Under the pieces are notes generated by a model. That model saw only the letters and a list, made by a program, of their open reading frames with translations. It was not told the origin of the DNA and searched no databases. The position numbers and the translations under genes were made by a program. Below, in pieces: positions 13,627 to 25,109 of a stretch of 64,000 bases of DNA. Source of the stretch: Linyphia triangularis (taxonomy: Eukaryota; Arthropoda; Arachnida; Araneae; Linyphiidae); assembly GCA_963978545.1 (NCBI GenBank), contig OZ021731.1, positions 57,027,242 to 57,091,241 of the forward strand, given 5' to 3'. Within the stretch, counting starts at the first letter, position 1. Each line of letters begins with the position of its first letter.

Positions 13627-13628
13627 AT

Positions 13629-14791
13629 ATATTCAATTACACCTATAATATTGAAGAGGATTTGTGTTACTTACCTTTCTTATATTTTCATCATTCATTT
13701 AGAAAAAATGGCCAGTTTAGCGATATTTCTTGAGATTATTCTTAATGGGTCTTAAAAGAAGAAAGGGGAAAAAAACACCTCTGTCAAAATGGTGATTTTA
13801 GAGATACACTTTTTGATAATTCTTAAATTATCCTTTCTTATAAGTGAAACTGAGAAGAGGAAAAAAACGACCGTTAATGAGCTATGTTCATGGAAAGCGA
13901 ACTCTGTGTTGAAGGCATTCGTTTTTCAACTTTTTATGCACTTTACGGGAATTTCGGAGGTAGGGATGTTTAGAACACATTAAGAGGCATTACCACAGCG
14001 ATTTTGGTCAAAATCGTTAGAGCCTTTATTTAGCAATCATTGAAAAATTTGATTTTTCCAATGGCCGCTACTATATCCTCCTGAGACCCACAACTGTTTG
14101 AAACATGACTTAAAGCTAATTTTTATGTATATTATTCTTTTGGGCTTATGTAACGTAATTTTAAAGTTCAGAACTGATCCATGCACTTTAAGTACATTTC
14201 GACAAAAAATGACTGTCTCCTCAAGTTTGCAAAAATTCTAAAATTTAAAATTTAATTGTTCAGATGTGAAATTTAATCACGAAAGGCTGCAAAACAATTT
14301 CGTGAGGACGTGTTACTTAAAAATACTTTATAGTTAGTGCAAAAAAAAAATCGCGTTGAGCATCCAGACATACGACAACGTAAGGAAAAAGTCTTAGTGT
14401 CCATTGCTGGCATGTGCTTCGCACCAACTTTTCGTGACACCTCTACTGGCAGAAGAACTGTTTTTGCCGTTTCATTACAGGCTCTACTTCGTCACAATCG
14501 GTGGAACTATCATCAGCTGTAGGACTAAATTTGGCTATTTCATGCAAAGAAAAATTATGCGCCTATAATCCGATGTGCATTTAAATGTACGCGGGGTCTC
14601 AGGAGGCTATACGCATGCACGATTTTGACGAAAACCTTAATGATAGGTCCCATGGCCACAACCAACCCGCACACCAAATTCGAACATCGTAGATCAATTT
14701 GTTCGGGAGTTATGCTGACCACGTACACACAGGCAGGCAGTTTTTCTAGATCACTTTTTTGAAATCAAGTTGTTCCCAAACGTGGTGAAAT

Positions 14792-14815
<24 letters not shown>
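13629..14815 (+). repeat. Dispersed repeat family R, copy a (interrupted)
   Basis: It shares an ordered series of blocks with copies at 25110, 33540, 43085, 43270 and 62736: TTCAATTACAC, AATGGCCAGTTT, GCGATAT, TTGATAATTCTTA, TTATCCTTTCTT..AAGTGAAAC, GTTCGGGAGTTATGCTGACC, TTTCTAGA.CACTTTTTTGAA and a 3' A-rich end. It is split at 14076/14607 by a 530-bp insertion; without it the copy is about 650 bp. There is no coding frame. The A-rich 3' end suggests retroposition, but the family is not recognised. Confidence 0.8.
14077..14606. mobile_element. MITE-like insertion with 13-bp perfect TIRs, nested in repeat R
   Basis: Starts CCTCCTGAGACCC (14077-14089) and ends GGGTCTCAGGAGG (14594-14606), an exact inverted pair. 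CTATA flanks both sides (14071-14075 and 14607-14611, with one extra base T on the left). Other R copies read straight through this point (GCAGCTACCTTATGCGCAT), confirming an insertion. A 61-codon plus frame (14337-14522) and a minus stretch with an acidic run (STDCDEVEP) are interrupted or too short to be a transposase. Superfamily unknown. Confidence 0.78.
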
Positions 14816-14824
<9 letters not shown>

Positions 14825-14836
14825 GAATTTTTTTAT

Positions 14837-14877
<41 letters not shown>

Positions 14878-15241
14878 GAATGCTATACTTTCATTACCCT
14901 ATGTATTATACATATGGGAAGTTGAAAGTAATAAAAAAAAAACGGTTACCAATTAAAATGAACAAATTATCATTTTATTTAAAAATGAGATGGGTTATGA
15001 AATAACGTGCAGTACAAATGACACCATTCATCCCAAAATCTGAACTTACATTTCGAAGAAAATACTTATAGCCTTTAAACAAGACGTTATTTTGAGTAGG
15101 GTTCTATCGTATGGCAACACTTGTGACCAACCTCAATTCACCTTAAAAACAAATTCGAATACTTGAATTACGTTAGTCAATCACAATGCACATTTCATTT
15201 ATCAGAGAACATCCGTTAATGTGACGTAGCCATGCATAATA
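14790..15241. repeat. Poly-A / poly-T tracts, hairpin, then unassigned sequence
   Basis: An A tract (about 14793-14821) closes repeat R copy a. A T tract lies at 14847-14873, and a hairpin with TACTTTC / GAAAGTA ends spans 14886-14930. A similar hairpin follows R copy b (25508-25544). Beyond this no feature is seen up to the long inverted-repeat element. Confidence 0.6.
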
Positions 15242-17905
15242 GGGCGTATCGAAAAAAACTTTTTTTTGGAAATTCAAAATTTCAAGTTGATAAAAAGTTG
15301 TCACTATAGTCACATGTTTACCAACATTTTTTTTAGTTCAATCAAAAAATATTTAAGTCCCCCGGAATGGACCTGAAGTTTGATATTTTTTGACGAAAAC
15401 AAAGATTTTTAATTTTTTTTTTTTTAAACGTAAATATAAAGCAAATTTTTATTTTCAAGAATAAAAATGTCGAGTTTATAATACTAATTAACAGTAATAA
15501 AAAAATTATATCTGCCATTTAATAATTAGGTCTCTCTGAATCTACATGAAAAACTTAACTTTTTTTACAAAATACGGATATTTTTTAATTTTCAACCCAT
15601 TTTTTTGGTTAGTTTTAATTATTTTATTCATAGTCTAGGTATAGTAGTACAGCATTTTGAAATATCGGGAATATCATTTTATGAAATGGCGTTTACTAAA
15701 CTCAAGTATTAATATCATTTCTGCACGATTCCAAGTTGGTTGGAGTCTCCAACCAACAAAGACTCTAGGTTTGAGACATGAAGGTAACGTTATCGAAAAT
15801 GATTCAATGTCACAGGGTCCGAATGAAAGTGCACATGATAGTAAAATGCTTCTACAATGGGAATTACAATGGGAATAAAGTTGAATTATTTCAGTGAAAT
15901 AAGAACAGCCAGAAAATCTACTTTCTTTTTCTAGAGATTGTGACAGTAGAGCCAATCTCTATTAGAGTAGAAGCTCTATTAGCAAGTGCTCTTTCTTGGG
16001 ATTTAAATGTTGTAACACTTAGGAAACCAGGCAATGGTAATAGATAAATCGAAAGTTTTTCGTGAGTGGGTAAAATATCATTAAGGTATTAGTTCAACTA
16101 TTTTTCACTCTTATTTTCATTTTTCACTATTTATGTAATCGAAAGGATAAAGCAATAAGTGTAAAAATTGTAAGTTGTAAATGCGGTTGCATAAATAAAC
16201 GATAAGAACATGTATCTTTGGTATAAGAACTATATCCAACATATTTTGGACACGCAACTCCAGACAGTGGCTCTGTACGAAACGTAATATCATCATTACA
16301 TGACGTTATATTGTAACCCATAAGGGAGTATAAATTTTCATTACAAACTCAGCTATTTTTTTCAACTTCGAGGTTGGATCAAGTGATACAATACATATAC
16401 GTGAAATTAGATTTGCCATTTTTAATCATTTTGAATGGGAGATGTTTCCTGGGTTTCTGCTTGCTAAACCTTGGGGGAATTTGATTATTAGTACAGTCTG
16501 ACATATTTTCCAATATTTCTGGTCGGTGTTCAACTTTATAAAATCAAATTTTGGAAAAACCCTATCAATGTTATTGTATTCGACAACTGGTAAATCTCGA
16601 CAACTTGTTAGACGTTTTCTTAATGGACAGTAAAAGAAGTACGTTAATAAATTGGAACATCGAGAGTAATCATAACTTTCCTAAAGGGGAATTCGTTTAA
16701 ATGAAATAAACAAACAACTACTTGTTCTGGTTATTTTAAAGTATTTACGAAGAATGAAATTGATCAATTAGACTTCAGTATTTCATTCATTACCATCATA
16801 ACCAAGACCTTGAATAGTTTTCTTATCAATGCAGCTTTATTTCATAAGTTGTAATGATGACACTACGTTTCACCCAGAGCCACTGTCTGGAGTTGCGTGT
16901 CCAAAATATGTTAAATATAGTTCTTATACCAAAGATACATGTTCTTATCGTTTATTTATGCGACCACATTTACAACTTACAATTTTTACATTTATTGCTT
17001 TATCCTTTCGATTACATAAATAGTGAAAAATGAAAATAAGAGTGAAAAATAGTTGAACTAATACCTTAATGATATTTTACCCACTCACGAAAAACTTTCA
17101 ATTTATCTATTACCATTGCCTGGTTTTCCAGTTTTACAACATTTAAATCCCACGAAAGAGCACTTGCTAATAGAGCTTCTACTCTAATAGAGATTGGCTC
17201 TACTGTCACAATCTCTAGAAAAAGAGAGTAGATTTTCTGGCAGTTCTTATTTCACTGAAATAATTCAACTTTATTCCCATTGTAATTCCCATTGTAGAAG
17301 CATTTTACTATCATGTGCACTTTCATTCGGACCCTGTGACATTGAATCATTTTCGATAACGTTACCTTCATGTCTCAAACCTAGAGTCTTTGTTGGTTGG
17401 AGACTCCAACCAACGTGGAGTCGTGCAGAAATGATATGAATTAATACTTGAGTTTAGTAAACGCCATTTCATAAAATGATATTCCCGATATTTCAAAATG
17501 CTGTACTACTATACCTAGGCTATGAATAAAATAATTGAAACTAACCAAAAGAATGGGTTGAAAATTGAAAAATATCCGTATTTTGTAAAAAAGTTAAGTT
17601 TTTCATGTAGATTCAGGGAGACCTAATTATTAAATGGCAGATATAATTTTTTTTATTACTGTTAATTAGTATTATAAACTCGACATCTTTATTCTTAAAA
17701 ATAAAAATGTGCATTATATTTATGTTTAAAAAAAAAATTAAAAATCTTTATTTTTGGTCAAGAAACATCAAACTTCAGGTTCCTTCCGGGAGACTTAAAT
17801 ATTTTTCGATTGAACTAAAATTTTTTTTGGTAAACATGTGAGCATAGTGACAACTTTTCATCAACTTGAAATTTTGAATTTCCAAAAGTTTTTTTCGATA
17901 CGCCC
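15242..17905. mobile_element. Long-TIR (foldback-like) DNA element with two arms of about 1.06 kb
   Basis: The left arm 15242 to about 16300 and the right arm about 16848-17905 are reverse complements, joined by a spacer of about 550 bp. Termini are GGGCGTATCGAAAAAAAC and its complement. Translated arms illustrate the identity: an 81-residue stretch in both arms (15955 downward and 17194 upward) differs at only 2 residues. The outside bases read TAATA on the left and TAATG on the right, consistent with a TA or roughly 5-bp target duplication. Each arm holds a 23-nt palindrome (15735-15757; 17393-17415, cores GTTGGTTGGAG / CTCCAACCAAC). No transposase frame is present. Confidence 0.88.
15674..15955 (-). 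other. Frame in left arm of the long-TIR element
   Basis: A 93-codon minus frame starting MALLSQSLEKESRFSG, mirrored on the plus strand at 17194-17439 by a frame with only two differences in the shared part. Conservation of the frame follows from the arm identity and is not evidence of selection. No domain is recognised. A second mirrored pair (16127-16321 minus, 16829-17023 plus; shared PLSGVACPKYV) is more diverged. Confidence 0.25.
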
Positions 17906-17995
17906 TAATGCCATAAGCTCCAATGTAACGAAATTCTAGAACCATATTCTTTCGCGTATCGTAAGTCAACGTGCTGTTGGATTGGCAGCAATTAC

Positions 17996-18248
17996 TATAC
18001 TAAACTCCAACTTAACTTGACATCACTAGACGATAGATCTTCACCGTTTTCATAGGCAATTAATCCATTTTAGCGGAGTGAAGACATAATTCTCGTCAAA
18101 CCTTATAACCTTTTGTTCGCTACAGGGTTGCTAGGCTGAGTTTCCTAGCGAGCATTATGCTTTCATGCCGCCAAAATGGATAAATTGCTTATGAGCACTG
18201 TGGCGATCTACCGTCTAGTGTTGTCAAGTTAAGTTGAAGTTTAGTATA
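17996..18248. mobile_element. MITE with 81-bp terminal inverted repeats
   Basis: Left arm 17996-18076 (TATACTAAACT.CAACTTAACTTGACA..ACTAGACG) matches the reverse complement of right arm 18168-18248 with a handful of mismatches, around a 91-bp loop. The ends are TA-rich (TATACTAAAC / GTTTAGTATA), compatible with a TA target site and a Tc1/mariner-like MITE. It begins only 90 bp after the end of the long-TIR element. Confidence 0.85.
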
Positions 18249-19779
18249 AAGTTAGGTACTTGGCGAGTTTCAAAATTGGAACTAATCGGAATGAACTTGA
18301 AAACGAATACATCCCGTTTTAATACATACCCAGTCCAACAGAAAATCATGTCATACAAAAATGGAAGAAGGAATAAGATGAGAACAGAACAACGCATCGA
18401 GTTCTGTTCTCACCACTACATCACGGACAAAAAAAAATATTCTCTCTTCAAAAAGCAAAAATTTAGCGACGATCTCACGGTCGAATAACATTTACGAATA
18501 ACATCAGTCATCATCAGATTCGAAGAACGGTGTCACAAAGAATTAATAGCCCTACCCCAAACAGAATGCAATCAGGGCGTTCACACAACAAACCTATAAA
18601 CAGTCCCACAAAGTATTTGCATCCACGAAAGTCAATCCTAACAGACTCGTTTCGAAGAAGAATCTTCTGGATAAAAAGTTGTCAAGAATGAAGAGACAGC
18701 CCGCAATGGGGAAATAATGAAGCGGCTTGTTTTTCCACAGGGGGAGAGAGAAGGGGGGAGATGGGGGGGGGGGGGCAAGAAGTTTTGAGTCGAAGTTTCT
18801 CGAGAGAAGAGCTCTTCTTACTTTTCTACGTAAGTCTGATTAGATTACGTCATAAAACAGACTCTTCAAACGTTACGTCACGGTAGTTAAAAAAAAGTAC
18901 TAGTTCCAAAATATTGCTTCAAAATATCAGGTTTAAGCAAAACGAATTAGCATTAAGCAAAAAATTAGCCTTTTAATACTAATTTAATTGCAATTAAAAT
19001 TTTGATTTGCATCTAAAATTAAAGCATAGTAGTGTGTTTTGTGTTGTCTCCAACAATTGGCGCCATCGAGATATTCCAAAACATTTTGAAATGCTGAAAG
19101 TTAAAAAAAAAAAAAAAAAAAAGATTCACTTTATTATTGTATATTTCTTTCAATATAAAATAATGAAAATTTATCAAATTTAACCACAACATAGAATAGT
19201 ATTCTTTTATAAAACAGCGCCAAATAAAAATGAAATTATCCATACAGCTCCCTAAAAGTGTGCATGACATACTACGTATTATTGAAATCAATGATTAAAT
19301 AAAAAGTATTTTATATTTCCAATGCCAATCTAATAAACACGGAATTTTCCAAACTGTCATTCAAATAGTTTTAAGAATATTGTCTGAATAAAAAATTAAT
19401 CAACTGGACTAATTTCTATTGAAGAGGTTTAACATGACGACTTTTAATTATTTAAACAATTTAACCCCAAATTTTAATAAATAAAAAAACGCCATTCAAT
19501 AAACAGACCCAAACGATAACTGCCCTCAAACAATTAGACAACACATATATAGAGTCAGAGCGCACTAAAAAAATTATTCCAGATTTTTAAAAATCAGTTC
19601 CTCGTAGACAATTTTTCACAGGGAATTGAAACTACCTGTGTGCTTATTGGGTAGAAAATGGGGAAGGGGAAATGAATTTCATTAACTATCTAATAAACGT
19701 ACAAGTAGTCACAATCCTCAATGAATAACGATTTCTCAAACAAACAAAGCTTGAAATGCTGCCTTTTTGGGTAGGGAAA
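18249..19779. other. Unassigned sequence with a G-quadruplex-prone tract
   Basis: A G-rich run at about 18740-18776 includes 13 consecutive G and several shorter G blocks. An A tract lies near 19103-19122. No gene is seen; an 84-codon plus frame (18234-18488) begins inside the MITE and has no recognisable motif. Confidence 0.4.
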
Positions 19780-20300
19780 TGCAGTAATAGCCAGCCTCCC
19801 TTATCTTTAGCTAACCTTAATCAACAACCTCAATTGGAAATAATGAATCGAATCGGCCGGTTTTGAAAAGGAGGCAGAGATTTGAGGATCCTCCTTCGCG
19901 GCCTCATTTTTCCAAGTCTCGTTTTAGCCCACGCCCCGCTCCCTCGATAATTGGCAGCGATGGCGTTTAATTTGGGCGATTAAGAGACGATTAATTTTCA
20001 CCAGTTCCATGTCGGAGGATAAAAAAAAAAAAACTGTCTGACCCACGCGTCGCTTGGTGGTCGTGGTGATAAGAGATGCGGATAAACAGTGTTTCAAACT
20101 TTGTGCGTTCAAATAATTGGTGTAATTTCTCCCTGATGGAAATGTCGCTGATAAGGCTACTGCATACGTGTTGTCGGTTTTGATTTATTTTGAATGGGAA
20201 GAGCAGACAATTCTGTAACTTTCAAATGTCGAGACAAACTCTTTTAGGAGGTTGTTTTTCCACGACCCAATCTCTCCAACAAGCAGTGCTTTCCATTATC
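19780..20300. promoter_or_regulatory. Candidate conserved non-coding block
   Basis: This block is GC-richer than its surroundings, non-repetitive and free of long frames, with clustered TAAT/ATTA and GATAA words (for example GACGATTAATTTTC and CTGATAAGG). That pattern is common in arthropod enhancers. Evidence is compositional only; cross-species alignment is needed to confirm it. Confidence 0.25.
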
Positions 20301-21914
20301 TTCGATGATACCTACTGACAAAATTTTATTAACAGTGATATTTATAACTAGTTCTGTTTTAAATATAATTTTGCTGTTTTATCTCCAATAATCTAAACGC
20401 AAAATCCAATTAATCACGGTTGGGCTTTTTCATAGAAAACGGGTCATTTTTAATTTATAAAACCCCGTTAAATTTATGCCGATGCCATCAAATTTGTATG
20501 GTACTTGACAAAAAAAAAAAAAATTATCCATGTAACAAAGATACATTTCCAAATGTGTATGTGCTCGGACAAAATACTAATTTGCGTCAAATTTAACTCA
20601 AACTCTCCAAGCGTTCGGGCATATTGATATGAGGGAAATATCAGGCATATTGATGATGACAGTGGTGATGATTGAGGAGACGGGCAAGGCCAACAGTTGT
20701 ACCCCATCCCCCTTTTTACACCATTAGTAATTTTGACAGTAATATCAACAAACATTTTCAGTTTCCCCGTCCACTATTTGCTCTTTGTGTCTAAAAATCC
20801 ACATTTCTGGCTTATAATATAAACGTTTAATTGTTTACCATTTGGGTTAAGGTAAGAAAAAAATAGGATTAATCGATCATGATGCAAGTCCACTCTGTTA
20901 TAAAAAAAAAATGTCCTCGTAAAAGCGATAGGAAGAAACAGAAGGGGAGTTTAACTTTATGTTAATGTAAGTGGCGATGTTGCAACACGTTTAACACCCC
21001 TAAGGTATGAGATTTGATACGACAGAACAAAGTAACGTCAGACAGTTCAGAGCATTCAGATACTTTTCCAAGGTCCTAAACTTACACCTTCCTCTTAACT
21101 TCAACTCTACCAGAACTTTTTTTTTTTCTTTTTTTCGAAAAATACAGCATAATAATCCTTAACAGAAAAGGGGGAGGCAAAATGGCGTCTCTGCCAATCC
21201 GAATCGCGATTTTTGCTCCAGAATCGCTTGCAAAACCACCTCTCAACGGAATTCTTACCTTTCCTTATCCACAAATCTCAAGCCTCATCCACCTGATCCT
21301 TCCACTTGATGTATAGGACCCCCCTCAGAATTCTTCGCCGGCAAGATCATGCGGGTCAAGGATTACCCAAAAAACTCGTCCCTATCTTCATACCCCTCAG
21401 AAGAGCGAAGTCCTCTACAAACCAACCACACAACCGGCAAACACGAGCTAGAAAAAACAAGAAGAAAACAAAGACCGACCGCTGCGGCTTCTTTTTTCTT
21501 TTTTTTTAAAGAAGAACATAATAAAGAAGAGAGGTGTTTGCCAATCACGACTTGAAGTATGGAAGCAGAAGTTGAGAAGAAGGCAATGGCTATCGAATTC
21601 TGGCATTCTTTCGTGATACTGGTGCACGACTAGCGGCAGCCTTCTCCTCCATGTTTGACCAAGGCCAACTTTTGCTTGTTTCTTCTCTCCTCTATCCACT
21701 CCATTTAAGATAATGGTCTATTAAGACAACTGCAGCTAATGTTCTTTCGGGATGAGATCCTGGTGGAGGTCGATCGCTGTTCAGGTGCTTTAAGGAGTTC
21801 TAGTTCTTTCAAGTGTTTTCATCAGCAGTTTCCTCTGTCTTATACTTCTATTTACAAAAAATTGTTGAATAAATTTGCCGGTAATTCAAAAGGATAAGTT
21901 TTTCTATGTCCTAA
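20301..21914. other. Unassigned sequence
   Basis: AT-rich with pyrimidine tracts near 21118-21137, then a GC-richer part at about 21170-21700 with short overlapping frames on both strands and no domain. No repeat boundary was found. Confidence 0.35.
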
Positions 21915-22190
21915 AGCTCCTACCCAGGTCACAGCGGGATTGGCCAATGTGGGAAACAGGGGTTCTGGGAAGAATGGCCAATCCATGCCGAAACTCAAGC
22001 ATCGTTCCAAAATACAAATCATCGCAAAGCATACTTTTTACCCTTCCGTCCTTTCGTATAAAAATATATTTCAATTTAAAACTCTGCATCAACATTTCAA
22101 AACATCCAGTATATTTTGTCCAGCACTGGTCCAAGACCCGTAGCAACGGCCAGTCTACAACAGCCAGCATCGGACATCATGCAAATATTT
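21915..22190 (+). repeat. Dispersed repeat family S, copy 1
   Basis: It shares with 30605-30960 and 31110-31440 an ordered series of blocks: GGATTGGCCAATGT-like, GGAAACAGG.GTTCTGGGA, CCGAAACTC.AGCATC.TTCC, AAAATACA, TTTCAATTT.AAACTC, CCAGTATATTTT and GCAACGGCC. The plus and minus frames of 80-106 codons here are not supported by conservation between the copies. Type of element unknown. Confidence 0.7.
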
Positions 22191-23509
22191 TATAATCCAT
22201 ATTTAGAGTTAACTTAAATAATCTTTTATTTTCTAAGCCGTCCATAAATCAGAGTTAAAAGTTTCCTATCAAGAGAATTTTCTTTTAGTATGTATCATTA
22301 ATTAGAGAAACTCCTGTACACTGCCTCTGATAATTACAACTTCCCTAAATCTGTTATGTACTTTAATGTAATGTAAAACATTCAATCATCCCTAAAAGCC
22401 TGATATTCGACTATCAACCTCCAACCTTTTAACATTTAAAATCCTATACTCATTAAACCACCTCCTAGCATGGTAGTTTGATAATGGACATGATATATGT
22501 AACACTCTTCTCCAATTAGAATATTTATTGCACTACTTTGCTAACTTTTCATTATACAGTATAGACAATTTAAGAAGAAATCCTTCCATGAAAACTCTTC
22601 TAATATCTTTCAGATATGCTAAATTTTTAGAAACATGATCATACATATTAAAATTCGCAATTAAAAATAGTGCAGTGCTGGAAATTTTTATGTTAAAAAA
22701 GTGTTATATTAGAAACTAGTTAATTCGCATATCGGGAAAGAGGGTGTTGCTAAGATTTCCAATCACTCCCTCTAAAAATTTATTTATTTAGTAAAAAAAA
22801 TTAAGAGAAAAAAATTACTAATCTATCTACGGCGATTGGGACAAAAAGGCACCCAGTTTATTTAAATTCTTTGAGCCCTAGGCAAATGTAAATCAAGTGA
22901 TTTTGATTTGAAAAATATTTCATGCGATTTCATCATTGATTTTGGGGTAACTATACCTGCCGAAATGTTACTTTTAAAACTTGTGAAACATTTCACTAGG
23001 ATTAACAACATTATTAGAAACTCATTTACAAAATTTGAAGGGAAAATAACAAATAGGATTTTTATCTTCAAAGTTATTATAAGATAGCTCATAAAAACTT
23101 TTATAAGTGTTATAAAAAAATACCCTGTCATTTTTCCTTCAAATTTTGTTTTCGTTCTTTTATTGCTATTGTTTATACCTACTAAAATATTTCACGTTTT
23201 TAAAGTAATATTTCAGCAGATACTGTGGCCTAAAAAAATGAAGCATTGGATCTATGGGACATGCCTATGATTCCTCAAAGTGCAGATGTAGATTTCCCCT
23301 TTGAAGCTACTCTTATAATGGACAAAACTCAATCATAAAAAGTTCATAAGTACTGACTCGCTTCGCTTTCACAATCTAGAGTATTCTGACCCGAAAAACC
23401 GTTCCACAAGTAGACTCTGTTTATCTAGCTGCCACTGGCAGCATAAGTGTCATCGAGCCCCATCTTTGACTCTAAATAACAAATGATGTCGCTGTTCCTG
23501 AGTATTATT
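22191..23509. other. Unassigned AT-rich sequence
   Basis: A minus frame of 89 codons (22862-23131) is rich in I, F and K and has no recognisable motif. No repeat was identified. Confidence 0.4.
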
Positions 23510-23910
23510 TTAGTCATCCGAATTCAAATGCGCAGAGAAGTTCACGTTTTGTACATGTGTTCTTTGTTTCTCGTTTTCGACTAACGAGGAAAAACATTTC
23601 TCGGAAAATATTATTTGCTGTGCATGTCGTCGGTGAACGCACTTGCGAGACGAACTGAAGCAAAATGCTGAAAACAAAAGAGGCGAACCAAGGTAGTTAC
23701 ATCTTTCTAGTTTGTGTCCAGCTACATTATACGCGAAGGAGTGCGTCGTTTTGTCAACACGAGCACTTCATGTGAGTAAACAACTCGAATGGGAATTTAT
23801 TCCGGGAATTTAACCGTTGCGGATTTTATGTGGACGCGATTTCGAAAAATCGCGTTTTGTTTACTGCCGTTATTGAAATGTGCGAGGTAAAGTTGAACAA
23901 CAGCAGCCGA
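23510..23910 (+). promoter_or_regulatory. CpG-rich island, candidate promoter / first exon
   Basis: I tally by eye about 29 CpG dinucleotides in roughly 390 bases, far above the surrounding DNA. Three start/donor options occur on the plus strand: ATG at 23665 with a weak GTAGTT donor at 23693; a good GTGAGT donor at 23772; and ATG at 23878 followed after three codons by a GTAAAG donor at 23887. In a CpG-methylating arthropod such islands usually mark transcription starts. No downstream exon was identified in the window, so direction and identity remain open. Confidence 0.35.
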
Positions 23911-25109
23911 ATTGGATTCCATAATTTAAGAGGCAATGTCACAGAGTTCTATATGAAATATACTGTGTGAACTCTGTAGCCGACCACCATTAGACACCAT
24001 CACTAACATTTGGAAGAGAAAAAAGAGTCAGTTACCGAAATGTGCTAAAAATGCAAACGATATCATCAATTTTTCAAAAATTATAAATTAAATGAAAGGA
24101 GAAATCACGAATTACTGACCAGATTTTATAGCATTGTTGGAATTTATATAAATATTTTAAAGTTGATCCACGCGGATTTTTATTTCCAGCAACCCAAAAA
24201 AAAGTTTTCATTTGACACCCCTCAAGTCACTTTTCGTGATGAGTTATGGAACCTGTTGCCAGTTTCAATCCTACATATTGGAATTCTATGAGCAGTACTT
24301 ACCTTTGCTCTACCTCTCTACGCTATACAAGGAGTACCTTCTTCCACAAATTGAATTGGATTTACTTAATAAAATTGCTCCTCATATGTTATTGCATAAT
24401 GATAATCACAATAAAGCAAAACAGCTTAAGAAACAGTTTAAATGAAGCATGGCTCAAGATTCAATTGTATTCTCAAAAGCGCGCGTTTCTAGAGTGATGA
24501 TAACGATCGCCGCTTTCAACAACTTAGGAAATTCTAAGAAAAGAAAAATCGCATAAAGAAAAAAGATAACTCAGATATGATTAATCAAAATCCTAAAATA
24601 CATAGCCACTCTGTCATTTTTAGAAGTTAGATTTAACTAAGCTTCGATACTAAACTACAAAACATGGAATACGTTGAACATTAAAAAATTATAACATAAT
24701 GTTAAAAAACACCGCTGGAAGCAGTTTTGCTTATTTTAAATAAAGATTCAAGAAAAATATTAATTCGCTTATGATTTTTCCAATGATCAGAAGTTGAAAT
24801 AAAAGTAGCTCATCACCGAATCAAAAATTATTCTTTTAAAAATCCAGTGTAGACTGTTGAGAAGAAAATCGCTATGGAGTTTATCACATAAGATATCTAA
24901 TGACGAGGATATATAATTTTATTCAAGTATAATTTTCTAATTTCTAAGTAATATTCTAATGCAAGCGCCATTCTAATTCACAAATGTCAAATTTTTAACA
25001 TGATAAAATGTCTTGAAGTGTACGCAAGTATCACGGACATTTTTCAATTCCAAAGACACAAATGACACTTTGCGAAATGAAAGCAAGTTGTATGAAATCA
25101 ACTTTATCG
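23911..25109. other. Unassigned AT-rich sequence
   Basis: Two overlapping plus frames at 24212-24497 are in different phases and have no domain. Nothing else was recognised. Confidence 0.4.

Noticed and set aside
14337..14522. Gene for a 61-residue basic protein
   Set aside because: It lies inside a transposon insertion on one strand, with no start context, splice signals or conservation in view.
15674..15955. Mirror-conserved frame as evidence for a selected protein
   Set aside because: The two copies are in inverted-repeat arms, so identity reflects recent common origin or arm conversion.
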